A stretch of DNA of 64,000 nucleotides from Isoetes taiwanensis (taxonomy: Eukaryota > Streptophyta > Lycopodiopsida > Isoetales > Isoetaceae), in NCBI GenBank assembly GCA_021234155.1, contig JAJEKV010000004.1, forward strand, positions 5,518,109-5,582,108, in the 5' to 3' direction. Made by a program: the position numbers and the translations under genes. The notes beneath the pieces were generated by a model, which was given only the letters and a program-made list of their open reading frames with translations, made no database searches and was not told the origin of the DNA. Shown here in pieces: positions 52,215 through 63,759 of the stretch. Each line of letters starts with the position of its first letter. Position 1 is the first letter of the stretch.

Positions 52215-52400
52215 AGGGGGCAGACAATTGTGATAAAATCGTCCAAGTCTTATTTACCAACATCTATTGTGAAAAACTACAAAAGACGATATGGTGCTCC
52301 TCTAATCTCTGGGATTCTCAAAGGTGCTGGTTTCTTGCTGATTGTGGTCTTGGCCCACAAGATATCGTTCTTCGCTTGGGGCATTCGCTGTACCAAATAA
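52206..52400 (+). CDS. Short membrane-protein-like exon, unrecognised
   Basis: A frame without ATG reads RGQTIVIKSSKSYLPTS, IVKNYKRRYGAPLISGILKG, AGFLLIVVLAHKISFFAWG, IRCTK, then TAA (52398-52400). A basic stretch followed by a 20-residue hydrophobic helix looks like the C-terminal exon of a membrane protein. I do not recognise the family and found no upstream exon. It lies 140 bp before the long palindrome, so it may be a fragment carried by that rearrangement. Confidence 0.3.
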
Positions 52401-52541
52401 CTGACCGAACTGAAATTGGAAGCGCAAGTTCTAGAAGTCATAATGCATATGGTAAATGCTCAGTTATCTGTTCCATTTTTTTTTCTCATTATTATGCATG
52501 AAGATCAGCTAGCCAAACTTGCTTTTATGGAGGCACATCAT

Positions 52542-53166
52542 CCTGGATGGTATGTATCTCAATACATTGTGTTAGAGCATGACATGGACATAATGCTGTT
52601 GAACTTAAAGAATGTATGTTAAAGTGTTGTTTTAATTACAGACTTTACTTGAAAACGTATCACGCATATAGGCCCAAAATAGATAAAGGGAATTAAATTC
52701 TACGGATGATGTGAAAAACAGCAACCAAATTTGCCTATAAAGCAGGAAATACCACAGCTAACCTCAATCACTTAGTGCGAATCTCATGGAACCCCGAAAG
52801 ATGTTTTATGCTTGGTACCCCATATGGCACCCCTCCTCTTTTATGCTTGGTACCCCATATGGCACCCCTCCTCTTTCAATTGAAAGAGGAGGGGTGCCAT
52901 ATGGGGTCTTTCGGGGTTCCATGAGATTCGCACTAAGTGATTGAGGTTAGCTGTGGTATTTCCTGCTTTATAGGCAAATTTGGTTGCTGTTTTTCACATC
53001 ATCTGTAGAATTTAATTCCCTTTATCTATTTTGGGCCTATATGCGTGATACGTTTTCAAGTAAAGTCTGTAATTAAAACAGCACTTTAACATACATTCTT
53101 TAAGTTCAACAGCATTATGTCCATGTCATGCTCTAACACAATGTATTGAGATATAGACCATCCAGA
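52542..53166. repeat. Near-perfect inverted repeat, two 259-bp arms
   Basis: The left arm (52542-52800) and right arm (52908-53166) are reverse complements of equal length without gaps, with about six mismatches. The 107-bp centre contains two tandem 36-bp copies of TTTTATGCTTGGTACC... and an inverted partial copy, meeting at the perfect palindrome CTCTTTCAATTGAAAGAG. Transcription through it would give a long double-stranded hairpin. It has no transposon ends that I can see. Confidence 0.93.
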
Positions 53167-53169
53167 CAA

Positions 53170-56100
53170 ACAGAGTTCCGAACTGGTTCAGCCTGAAATA
53201 TTTATTTTTGGATTTTTTTTGGCCTGAAAACTTCGTTTTTTTTTTCCTACTAATCATATATATAGGAAAGATAATCCCCAACTAACAAATGATACCACTT
53301 ATACCTCCATTTTTAGGATGCCAATAGCTTGTTCTGCACCTAGGACACTCAGATTCGACGTAATTCCAGAGTCATGCTCATTGATGGTGTATCGTATCCT
53401 CCCTTCTCAACACCTTCAATAGATGTGCCTAGCAAGTTTGGCAATTTCTACCTTGAAAGGGTTGAATGAAGGGCCCATTATGGTTAAGAACAACTAGCTT
53501 GCAGGCTCTAGCCATCTCTTTTGCATCTGCATGCCGTGGCATTAACATATGAGGTAATAGGGTCACTGATGTGCATGACCATCCTCACCAGGCCCTTCCC
53601 ATTGCATGTTCCCGAATGTAAATTACATGCTCTTGGGCTTTAATGCCTTCAAGCTAGATCAACACTTCCACCAATAAGACCAGGTAAAAGTTTTGTAAGC
53701 CATTTAGGCAGACTTGTGAAAAGCTACGTGTAGCATCATCTGGTGTCTATAAAATTTATGTATGTAACATCATCTAATTGTTATGAGCACTCAAAATTGG
53801 TAAAAGAATGTAAATACCTAGGATGAGATATAGCAACCTGACAGCTACAACAATCAAACATAGACATTTTAGATATTGGAAGGCCCTTTCCTAGCCATTT
53901 GTTGCAGAATGTTTTGGGTATTTTTTAGCATAGCTTTCAAAATTGGTGATATGGTTTAAGGTTAATAACTAATAATGGTGCTCGGGGGAGTGGCCTTGCA
54001 TGGAACAATATTTATTTATATGATCAAGTAAGAAAGTCATCAAGTATGTCTAAGCCTTGCTATTATCAAAGAGAGAGCTAAAAATAAACCTTGACCTTTA
54101 TTTAGAAGCAAAAAGGCAAAAAAAGGTGTTGTTACCTATAAATAGAAGGACAACTTTGAGATGTGATATCTCCGCGACCATAGCTCAGAAATCGGCGATC
54201 CTTACCGTGTTGGAAAGCCCTTGAAGTCTAGTTTCCATATTGGGCTTGGTTGTCCATAGATTCCTTGCGGTTTGAAAGTTATGCCCAGAAAGGTGCATAG
54301 GGGTCCAAGTTGACTGCACAACTAGATCTGCTTCTTCCTATGTTGATGATGTGCCTAGCCTTATCTTCTAATATCTTCTCCTGTTCCTTGCTTGATCATA
54401 TCATTAGGAGGAGTTCATGTAACACCAGTGGTTGGTGGCTAGAGAAAGCTTGTCTTGCAGAGTAGCTTGACTTGGTGACACATCTCTTCTAGTTGGTCCG
54501 GTTGGGTGGTAAATCGAGTACCCTGTGGGCTTTACTTTCTAATAAGTTGATGAGTTTTGCAGGAAGAATAGAGCATTCGTAACAATTGGTATTCCCGTAT
54601 GCTTCCAATGCTACATCGGTCTGGGTATACGTACTCCAGTGGCTGCAATGGTCATTAAATCATTCATTAGGACCAAAAGACTATGAAATGAACTTGGGCC
54701 TTCAGAAAATAAAGCAGCTTGTATACCTTTTTACATCTTCTGGAACAATAGAGGGATCGTGGTCGCACTTGAAATTACCACGTGCTCTTTAACATTTTTT
54801 GTACCAAGCGACTATATGTTCACTTTGTTTGGCAAAACATATCCCATTAAAGTGGTTATCTAGAAATGCAATGAGTTGACAACATCAGGCCAAGCAAAAA
54901 TGAACTATAAGTTGATAATCCTAATGTTACACACCTTCATTATCGTTGAGTTGCGAGCATCAAATACGAATTACGTCTTGAACAAAAATGACCCAATCAC
55001 CTGTGAAGATTGACGGTCTTACCAACAATAATCCCACAACATGCCAAAGATAAAGAATCCGTCAAATCCTCCGAAAGAGGAAAGTACCTCAGAATGCAAA
55101 TTTTTCAAATCATAGGAAAAGCAATCGTGGCATCATGCATCCTTCACCTGCGATCAGATAAGCATGTCGAGGATAGTAAGTGATGCATACAGAGATGCAG
55201 AGGGGAAAATTAAAAAACAAAAAACGTGGAGTTTTTTTGCCGACGTCTAAAACTATTAAGATCTCAATGAAAAAATCTAATTTTTGGATAACCAGAAATA
55301 TTTCCCGTCATCAGAAATCCCATAACCTTAGGCAAAGTGGCCTGGAAAAAAAAAGAAAAAAAAGGATCACTTGCCGGAAAAACCAAATTTTAACAATAGA
55401 TTTCACCTAGCCTTGCAAATTCAAAGCCAAGAAAAAGATAGGAATGCAACAAAAAGTATCTTTTGCTTAGCCATGCACTTACACCCCCATATTAATTTAA
55501 TCTTTTAAATATACATTAGAGAAAAATATATATGTATAGCAATCCCATACATATCACGAATGTACCATATATAGAGAAATAAAAAAATTAGAGAAAGAAC
55601 TAAAGAATAATATATCATAGAATATTCATTTAATAGGATGGTATGGCAATTAATATTGTCAAAATTCACTCCAACCAACAAATCCAAAATCCCCCGTTTA
55701 TTACAAAAATGAGAGAAAAAAATTCCCCTTTTTTTCACAGTTTTTCCCTTATGTCTGCAATCTGGTTTCTCATGTGCAGCTGATGTTGAATCACCTGGGT
55801 GAGTTGGACCAACCGATATTGAGCAGGTAGCCAAGTTGTATGGGTTGGGCAGGCTCCAGATTCGCTATTAATGCCTATAGGACTAATTTGTACACGCTTA
55901 TTTCTGTAAATCCAGATACTATATGGCCAAATGAATATATCCGTTCTGCCAATCTTTTGCTCCTGTTACCATTTATTGAAAACGTTTAAAATGTATAATT
56001 TAATAACCTAGTTTTATGTAAACAAAGATGATGACAGATAAATATGTAAATGTGCCAAAGCAGCTCATATCATTGGAATAACAGTGGAGGAGCTCATAAA

Positions 56101-56630
56101 AGTATTTTCCTACATGCAATAAATGCTGTTCACGTTGGTGCCTAAGGTGTCAATGTCATGACAGATCCAAATTTCTAACTGGTCACATGACTGTCATGAT
56201 AGTCTATACCTTCACTATAAATATTGAAAAGAGACTAAGCAACAACAAATTGATTCATGATACCATAAAAAGGACAGCAGGTCAAACGTTTATCCATATA
56301 CTGATCTTAGTTTGAAATTGAGCCCATGTCTTAGAAAAGTGGACAAATACAACCCGTTTGACTTAGAAGTCATATTTAGAGACACCTGGTCATATAGGAC
56401 AGCTCCGCCAGCCTATACTCTTTGTCGCATATTGTATCTCTTTCTCCACATCCAAATCCATGCAATACCAACAAACTAGAACAAAGGAATTACAAAAGTA
56501 GGAGAGGTCCACAAAAGTACCTGAATATGAAGAGTACGTTCAATGGTCTTCAGTTGAATGTGTATGAGATTGTTCCTTTATTGTGCATCCACAAAAATGC
56601 AGCTAGAACAGTAGCTAAAATATAGTCAGA
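53170..56630. other. Intergenic, no gene recognised
   Basis: No reading frame carries a recognisable domain. A weak cysteine pattern (CPRCRTSYW on the minus strand near 53340) resembles LINE C-termini. The segment at 54165-54560 has retroelement-like composition without open frames. Confidence 0.4.
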
Positions 56631-58340
56631 TTGTAATTCTTTCAGATTGTGATTCGGATTGTGGTTCAAGGTTTTTGTTTGCCGAGTTTGAATTTGGGTT
56701 CTAGTTGGTTCACCGATTGAAAATCTGGGTTTGAATTTTGGATCTTGGCTGGTTGAATCACTGGGTTTGAATCTGAGTTTGAATCAGCAATTTGCAATCC
56801 GGGCTTTGTCTTTTCTTCTTTCATCCTTTTATTTGCTTCTTTCATCTTCTCTATTGCTTATGCTTTCTGCTAGGTTTGAACAGAGCCCAATGCCATAGGG
56901 CTTCGCTTCTTCTCTACAGCTGCCACGTGTACGGCTCATAGTTTGGCCCCTGATGTTTTTTTAGTTTACCAAAAAATCGACTAGAGTTGAAGAAACCGAC
57001 TACATGGTCCATATATGGCCTACAACGATTTGGATGGTGGAGATAGGACTAGGGCTAAAACATGCAATTAAAAAGTGATGTTTCTAGGCCTTTTTCTATT
57101 CTGCGCTTGGATTTTTTAAGAGAAGTGATGGTTAGTTGGGACTGTTGACAAGCTAGTATGGTATCTGTTTTCGTACAAAATGTTTAGGTGGTTTTAGTAC
57201 CTATGGAGGCGACCTTTTAATAACACCTTGTTGGAATAGCATACAAGATTATCTAATCGTATATAGTAAGTAATTAGTTGTACATACTTTGCATATAGAG
57301 AATAGCCTCTGTCTAAAATAGGGTTCCAACATATATCAGACATGGGCATCAGCTGTATGTATTGCAGTGCCTACGCTATGCACAATCGATGAGAGATTAT
57401 GGATACATGTTAAGAATATCAGAAGCAAGAGGTATTCTAGTGGAGATGAGAGCAAGTAAGCGCGGCAGGAGGATGGCCAAAATTGCATGAACTGCTTCAA
57501 TTTATTGCCATGTCTGAGGGGCCTTTGAGAAGAAAGGTGATCATGTGAGATATTGTGAGAATTTGCAGACTTTATGGAGATAAGAATCCAACTGATTCCA
57601 AGTGCTAGACGATGCTAGCTAGACAAGCAGAACCTTTTTGGAATTCTCAAGCAGGATTGGGTTGTGTTGGGGGACGGAGGATAGACTCAAATTTAGGATG
57701 GTATTAAAAAGTTAGAATGTTTCTGAACTATTAGTATTTCTTAGCATGTATAGAATCTGAACTTTTTATAGATAATATATGTAATTTTTTATAAACGAAA
57801 TACAGTCTGGACTTATGCGTGTTTATGAATGTCAAAAAAAAAGAAAAAAGGGACTCTAGTATAGAAATGTGATGGGGTATTAAAGGAGAATTAAAAGTGA
57901 CAGTAAGGAAAAGGCCAAAATCTGATGATTACGTATAAGCAACTAACACAAAGACGGAGTCATTAAAATTAAAGGAGGGTGTGTAAACCAGAAAGGGGAA
58001 GGGACCAACAAGGAGATACATATGACCATAATAAGAGGAGTTAAATCGGAGTTTCCAAATGGTTGTGTGAAGACTAACAATTGGTATGGAATGGCAATGG
58101 GAATTAACTGCGGGAAGCATATGAAACCTAAGAAGTTTTGGAAGGATAATGGAAAAAATATGTGTCTATTAGGAAAATGCTGACTATAAGTACACAAAAG
58201 CATTGCAATTGATGAGCAGAAAAATGACATTTTTGAAGAACTCCAACCATTAGTGGGATGGACGAAATGGGAGGAGGAGTTCATTGAAGAATGCGAGAAT
58301 GAAAATGAGGGAGTCAAGCAGTGAAATGGCAGCATCATCT
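56630..58340. other. Low-complexity and purine-rich intergenic DNA
   Basis: 56640-56790 repeats GGTTTGAAT-type words. From 57900 on, the plus strand is purine-rich and leaves a 131-codon minus-strand frame (58338-57943) rich in Ser, Phe and Pro, which I attribute to composition, not to a gene. Confidence 0.4.
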
Positions 58341-58358
58341 TTTTCGAGATATAGAGTT

Positions 58359-58392
58359 AGTAGGTAGGTAGGTAGGTAGGTAGGTAGGTAGT
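58359..58392. repeat. (TAGG)n microsatellite
   Basis: About eight perfect TAGG units run straight into TATTTTTTTCACATCATACC. The arrangement resembles the tailed 3' end of a minus-strand LINE. Confidence 0.9.
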
Positions 58393-58719
58393 ATTTTTTT
58401 CACATCATACCACTTGGGAGTTAGTAGAATTCAGAAGGCATAGAATAACAAAAGGTAAGGGGATTGATAATTGAAGAATCGGAGTCTGGCCAAGAACAAT
58501 TTATGGATGGTTGAAGTAAAGCAAGGGGCAAACTAGGGGAGGTTGTGAAAGAGAAATAGCTCTTTAGGAAACAAGCAACATGCGTCTATTGGAACAGTGT
58601 GCACTGCGATTGGTGCATGGAGGTGCATCATCTGTTAGATCGGGTGGAGGAAGGGTATAATGTAGACCGTTTGATGCATTTGCTTCAATTGGGATCAAGA
58701 CCGGAATGATAACATCCTC

Positions 58720-58930
58720 TTCGGAGACATTCTTGAGCAAGTAAGACAATATCAGTATCTTGGGATTGAGGTAAATTTTAATTGCAAATGGAATGAAGCT
58801 TTACATAAAAGAGTAGCAGAAGAGACGAGGGCATTGTTTAATATAGTAAATATTTGTCGTTCCGCTCATGCATGGAACTTGCATCTTAGAAAATTTATAT
58901 TCAAAGTAAAAGTTAAGAAAGTTCTTGTGC
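58720..58930 (+). pseudogene. Non-LTR reverse transcriptase C-terminal fragment
   Basis: EQVRQYQYLGIEVNFNCKWN, EALHKRVAEETRALFNIVNI, CRSAHAWNLHLRKFIF. The Y-x-Y-L-G-(I/L) motif and the following block match the thumb region of non-LTR reverse transcriptases. No palm is recognisable upstream. Confidence 0.6.
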
Positions 58931-58939
58931 ACTGATTTG

Positions 58940-59790
58940 TCAAAAGGGTTAAATTTAGTTGCAAATGGAATGCTCAATTTCGCAACTTGAGTTTGGAATA
59001 CAAAAACTCTTGCTGTTGAAATGTTTTGGATTGAAAAAAGCTTGAATGATGTGAGATCATTCATTCTTTTAACAACTTGGCGAATAAAATTCATTGATAT
59101 CAAGATCAGATCATCACAATAGGATTGTGTTCATGCCAAGTCATGAACACATCAAAATGCCATATAAAAAGTCATGTAACAAATATTTCAGCCTTAAGAA
59201 TTTGTCTCAAGCTGAGAATGCACGGATAGTATTAGGATCGACTTCAGGGGCATGTTCAACATGTAAATAAAGTGTCTTCATATGTTTGGACCTTCGAAAA
59301 AGTATTGTAAATATTTTCCATGTATAAAGTTTCAAAATTAATGGTTCAAATAAGTTAGGTGTTGATTTTAGCATCTCTGCGTTCCTTAATTGGGGGAATC
59401 CAAGAATAGCTTGGTAATAGAGGTGAGGCATGCAGGATGGCAGGATTTTAAGCTAGAATCATGATTTTAAGATTCCCGGGCTTTCCCTCACGAAGTTTGC
59501 TCGAGATTGTTATGTATTTTCTGTTATTCTTGCCGTATTTGCCTATATAAAAAGTATTTAGGCATTTTAGTCCATGGTCTAAACGGTTTAAAACACGCCA
59601 AGTTTTGGGCTTTGAAAAGTTCAATGGTAAGTCATGGGAGATAACTTGAGGCAAGGTAAATTCAAATGGAATCACTTCCCCAAGGGTTTTGACCATGAAA
59701 AATAGACATAATGCTTATATAGGGAAGGCCGAGCCATAACTACAAGGTATGAATCGTGAGGAATTTTAAAAGTAGGGGCATGGCAACAAC
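58940..59790. other. Old repeat DNA flanking the LTR element
   Basis: No coding is recognised. This is the 5' flank of the insertion at 59796. Confidence 0.4.
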
Positions 59791-59795
59791 AAAGG

Positions 59796-60363
59796 TGTTG
59801 ACCGGGGTTTTGGCACCCGGTCAACATAAGAAAGGAGGGGGCGTGAAGGAGTATTTGTAACCTAAGGGCCTAGATTTATAAGGGCCTTTGGGATGTTTAT
59901 TACAATTATTTTAAATGGCTAAGATAAAAAGGTGAAAATAGAAGGCTAAGATGAAGGGGCATAAATCAAAGGTTGAGATGAAGAGGTTGGAATGGAAGGC
60001 TAAGATGAAGGGGCAGAAATCAAAGGTTGAGATGAAGAGGTTGGAATGGAAGGTGGAGATTATGAGGTGCTTAATATTTAAAATTTTTGAGGAACACGAG
60101 TTCCTCCTCTCTCCCTGATCCAAGATTCTTGAGAGGGTTCAGAGACCTCTCTTGATCATGGAATCAGAGGCCCTCCATGTTTCAGAGGCGTGGAGGGCTA
60201 ATTGCATTGTATTTCTTCACTTATTCTTATCATTAGAAGATTATTTTGGGCCCAAGATTTTTCTTTGAATCTCTCTCATTCTTTATCTTGAAGCATCAAA
60301 TTTGATCTTGATTCTTGCCTCTTGAGGCCACTTGTTGGGGATTGTGGGGAAAATCCGTCAACA
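59796..60363 (+). repeat. 5' LTR
   Basis: 568 bp. It opens with an 11-bp hairpin, TGTTGACCGGG (59796-59806) against CCCGGTCAACA (59816-59826). It contains a 54-bp tandem duplication (GGCTAAGATGAAGGGGCA..., from about 59943) that makes short minus-strand frames with repeated FHSNLFISTFD. Confidence 0.95.
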
Positions 60364-60565
60364 AAATGGAGGTTCTACCGAGATCTTGTTTTTCCCCAGG
60401 ATCAATTTTGGTGCTGTTTGATATGTGCAGATTGTGGCTTGAGCTATTAACTAAAGATATTTTTTGCAGAAACAAAACGTCACAGTAGCCCTACATACCA
60501 TTGAGCAGTATCCTTTGTGCCTAGCCCTGCAAATCCTTTGTGCTTGCTTGTTTCTACCTTTTGTG

Positions 60566-60626
60566 CTGTATTTTTCTGTCACTCTTTTCTGCCACTGTAT
60601 TTTTCTGTCACTCTTTTCTGCCACTG
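60566..60626. repeat. Tandem duplication, 2 x 29 bp
   Basis: GTATTTTTCTGTCACTCTTT... twice, within the internal region of the LTR element. Confidence 0.85.
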
Positions 60627-60713
60627 CCCATTCTGTTATTACATGTGCTTGAAGCAAATGACTTGAAGAAAATATCACTATGGTTTCAGCAACACAAGAA
60701 GCGGCTGCATCCA

Positions 60714-60841
60714 GAGTTTTTCAGAAGATGTGAGAAGAAAAAATTTTCACTGATTTGCTGTGCTCTGCCATATCCGCGAGTTTTTCAGAAGATGTGAGAA
60801 GAAAAAATTTTCACTGATTTGCTGTGCTCTGCCATATCCGC
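60714..60841. repeat. Tandem duplication, 2 x 64 bp
   Basis: GAGTTTTTCAGAAGATGTGA ... CTGCCATATCCGC at 60714-60777 and 60778-60841, identical. It creates the repeated start of the 207-codon frame. Confidence 0.95.
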
Positions 60842-61694
60842 GCTGCTCCTGTCATGCTCTGCCAGTTTTTCTTCACTCGGCTCCATCGTCCTGCTGTGAG
60901 CACACCTGTATGCAAAAAGACAAAAAAAAAGGAAGCTTCAAGAATCGCCATAGCCTCTGCTCTGTGCCTTGCTGCCGGATTTACAAAAGAAAGAAAGGTA
61001 AGATATCAAGAAGCGAAGCATTCAGCCTTCCAGCCATAGATCTGCGCAAGAAAAAGAAGAAGACCGCTGCTCTAGCGCCTCCTGCAAGAAGAAGAGAAGC
61101 AATCAGAAGGAGAAAGGAAAAGAAGAACCGCCCTGCCTATTGCCGAATCCATCTGCCGCCAGAAGCTCTGTCTCTGCCATCGCCACCTGCAAGCAAGAAA
61201 TGGGAAGAAGAGAAGAGGAAGAAGGAAGTCCGCCATATCCTCCTGTTCGCTGCCGCCCAATCTGTCATTTTTTTTCACGCTCATCCTTTTTGCCTTTTTT
61301 TCCTTTGTTTTGTCCTTCATTGTCTTTCCTATCTATCCTTCTTTGCTATTTTTTTTTTAACCAACCCTTTTTTAGTTTTTTGACACATTTGCTTAAACAC
61401 CTTTTACCACTTTTGCCATATTTGCCTTCTCTTACCCACTTTTGTCCACGTTTATGGCCACATGCTATATTTTGTTTCTTGCCCTTAAATGGCCCCACGT
61501 TTATATCTTAACCTATTATTACCTTGCTTGCTTTGATTCTTGATATAATTTGCACCTTCACACATTTTGTTTGGGCGTTACCATCTCTCTAAGATCATTG
61601 CCCCATTGCACTTAAGCCGTACCCCAAAGCTCTTATGCGAAATTTTGACATCTCATTATTTCATTATTTTGACACAATATATTATCATCATTTT

Positions 61695-61775
61695 TTGGTG
61701 TTTGGAGTATACCCTAAAACCTCCAAAGTTTTATTATCATTCTATGGTGTTGGAGTGTACCCTAAAACCTCCAAA

Positions 61776-61807
<32 letters not shown>

Positions 61808-61930
61808 TATGGTGTTGGAGTAGACCCTAAAACCTCCAAAGTTTTATTATCATTCTATGGTGTTGGAGTACACCCTAAAACCTCCAAATATTATTCTATG
61901 GTGTTGGAGAACACCCTAAAACCTCCAAAT
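61695..61930. repeat. Five-copy tandem repeat with (ATT)n expansion
   Basis: The unit TCTATGGTGTTGGAGTxxACC plus CTAAAACCTCCAAA occurs five times with small changes. The second and third copies are separated by about ten ATT units (61776-61805). It lies in the 3' internal region of the LTR element. Confidence 0.9.
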
Positions 61931-62006
61931 CATTATACTCAAATGGAGAAAAAGAAGTTGAAGCATTTGGGCCGAGGGGACCGGCCCATTTTTTGTTTGG
62001 GCGAGA

Positions 62007-62574
62007 TGTTGACCGGGATTTTGGCACCCGGTCAACATAAGAAAGGAGGGGGCATGAAGGAGTATTTGTAACCTAAGGGCCTAGATTTATAAGGGCCTTT
62101 GGGATGTTTATTACAATTATTTTAAATGGCTAAGATAAAAAGGTGAAAATAGAAGGCTAAGATGAAGGGGCATAAATCAAAGGTTGAGGTGAAGAGGTTG
62201 GAATGGAAGGCTAAGATGAAGGGGCAGAAATCAAAGGTTGAGATGAAGAGGTTGGAATGGAAGGTGGAGATTATGAGGTGCTTAATATTTAAAATTTTTG
62301 AGGAACACGAGTTCCTCCTCTCTCCCTGATCCAAGATTCTTGAGAGGGTTCAGAGACCTCTCTTGATCATGGAATCAGAGGCCCTCCATGTTTCAGAGGC
62401 GTGGAGGGCTAATTGCATTGTATTTCTTCACTTATTCTTATCATTAGAAGATTATTTTGGGCCCAAGATTTTTCTTTGAATCTCTCTCATTCTTTATCTT
62501 GAAGCATCAAATTTGATCTTGATTCTTGCCTCTTGAGGCCACTTGTTGGGGATTGTGGGGAAAATCCGTCAACA
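62007..62574 (+). repeat. 3' LTR
   Basis: 568 bp. It differs from the 5' LTR by a G/A at base 12, a G/A in GGGGGC(G/A)TGAAGG and an A/G in the first tandem unit. The bases before it (GGGGACCGGCCCATTTTTTG) are only partly purine-rich; a longer purine stretch lies at 61943-61967. Confidence 0.95.
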
Positions 62575-62579
62575 AAAGG

Positions 62580-63090
62580 TATAAATGGTGGGGAAAAGAT
62601 GCAAAATAATATGGCAAGGAGGATAATAAAGAAAGTATAATGTGGCAATGGGAATTGGTTTAACATAAAATACAAGGCATGGACCATGGATAATAACAAC
62701 TTGATGGAAATAGATGGTTAGCAAAATGACAAGGGTAGATAATCCCAAAATAATGGTTGTGAGGCAAGAGCAAACATGATGGATGTGAGTAAGTCCAAGG
62801 GTCATGCATGAGTGAATAAGAAAGTGGCTAGGCAAAAATATTCAAGGGATGGATTTATGGAAAAATGGTGATCATGGGATAAAAATAAATAAAGTATAAG
62901 TGTGAGAACGGGAATAATGACTTGGGGTTATGGTATGTAGCAAGGGTAATAAATGGAAATAAATGGGCCAAGGTGATGCTAAAATTTTAGGTGTCATGAC
63001 AAGGACCTTCCAAACTTTAACATGGCTCCAATCTTCAAATGAATGTCTTCTAGACTTTAATATCTATAGTCTTCTAGAACATGTTTTTTT
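62580..63090 (-). mobile_element. LTR remnant related to 20420-20973
   Basis: Purine-rich plus-strand sequence followed by CCTTCCAAACTT, CTTCTAGAC and CTTCTAGAAC is arranged as at 20420-20800. It is a decayed minus-strand LTR of the hairpin-headed family, and served as the 3' flank of the 59.8-62.6 kb insertion. Confidence 0.4.
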
Positions 63091-63385
63091 TTTTGAAGAA
63101 CTGTGTCATCAATATACTAAAAGAATGGTAATGTTACAAAACAAGTGAGGAGGAAGGAGAACTGCCCCAAAGAGACAGCGATACCTCGACACTCCACAAC
63201 AAACTCACAGAAAAACTGCAACTCTACTGTTGTACAAAACAAGAAATGCATGGTCCTCTCAGCCCATAGAACACAAGAATTCAACATAAGTAGATGCTTC
63301 CAAATGAAGAGTGCTTTAAGTAGTTCTACATTCCACTATAACCATATCATCTGTATTCAATTCCTGTAACCCTCTGCCCCTCACT

Positions 63386-63759
63386 TTGACCATCATGGCA
63401 GAGTTGCAGCTCCAGAATTTCACTAAATCCAAGTACAAGGCACACATTTTCTTTTTTGGCGAGTTACATCATGATCACACTCATCTCATCTCATTTGCAC
63501 ACTCATATTCCATATCTACTATCTCATCATCATATTCACACTCGATATCATATTCATCCACTATTTATACTCCATTTTCACCATATCTTTATCACATATG
63601 CATTTATTCCACCATACATATACTCTATACCCATTAGCACCCACTCACACCATTGCATTCTTCTTTTGGAAGCATCTATTCATGTTGAAGACCCCTCTAA
63701 GAGCATATTCTTGTATTCTATGAGCTGAGGGGACTAGCCATTCTCTTGTTTTGGCAAGT
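63386..63759 (+). other. 3' internal end of an LTR element (pre-LTR region)
   Basis: CATCATATTCACACTC-type low-complexity sequence is followed by GCTGAGGGGACTAGCC. This matches the pre-LTR region of the complete element (GCCGAGGGGACCGGCC at 61972-61987), immediately upstream of the LTR start at 63760. Confidence 0.5.

Larger units (their letters stand above)
59791..62579 (+). mobile_element. Complete, coding-poor LTR retrotransposon (2779 bp plus target duplication)
   Basis: Two 568-bp direct LTRs (59796-60363 and 62007-62574) start TGTTGACC and end GTCAACA. They are flanked by perfect AAAGG target duplications (59791-59795 and 62575-62579). The LTRs differ at about three sites, so the insertion is recent. 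The internal 1643 bp holds a possible primer site starting TGG three bases after the 5' LTR, a 207-codon Lys/Arg- and Ser/Pro-rich frame (60760-61383) without gag or pol motifs, and several tandem repeats. The primer region only partly resembles the tRNA-Asp type used by Tat-like elements. The element must depend on proteins from another element, like TRIM or LARD elements. Confidence 0.95.

Noticed and set aside
53300-53400. CPRCRTSYW on the minus strand as a zinc-finger gene
   Set aside because: Only one cysteine pair and stops close by. At best a LINE C-terminal remnant.
57943-58338. 131-codon minus-strand frame rich in Phe, Ser and Pro
   Set aside because: Complement of a purine-rich stretch. 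A second frame over the same bases is equally open, and no motif is present.
59911-60123. Identical 70-codon minus-strand frames here and at 62122-62334 (STFHSNLFISTFD repeats)
   Set aside because: They are produced by the 54-bp tandem repeat within the two LTRs, not by a gene family.
60760-61383. 207-codon open frame, the third longest in the window
   Set aside because: It lies inside the non-autonomous LTR element, starts in a 64-bp tandem repeat, is Lys/Arg and Ser/Pro-rich low complexity, and has no gag, protease or other motif. I regard it as open by composition.
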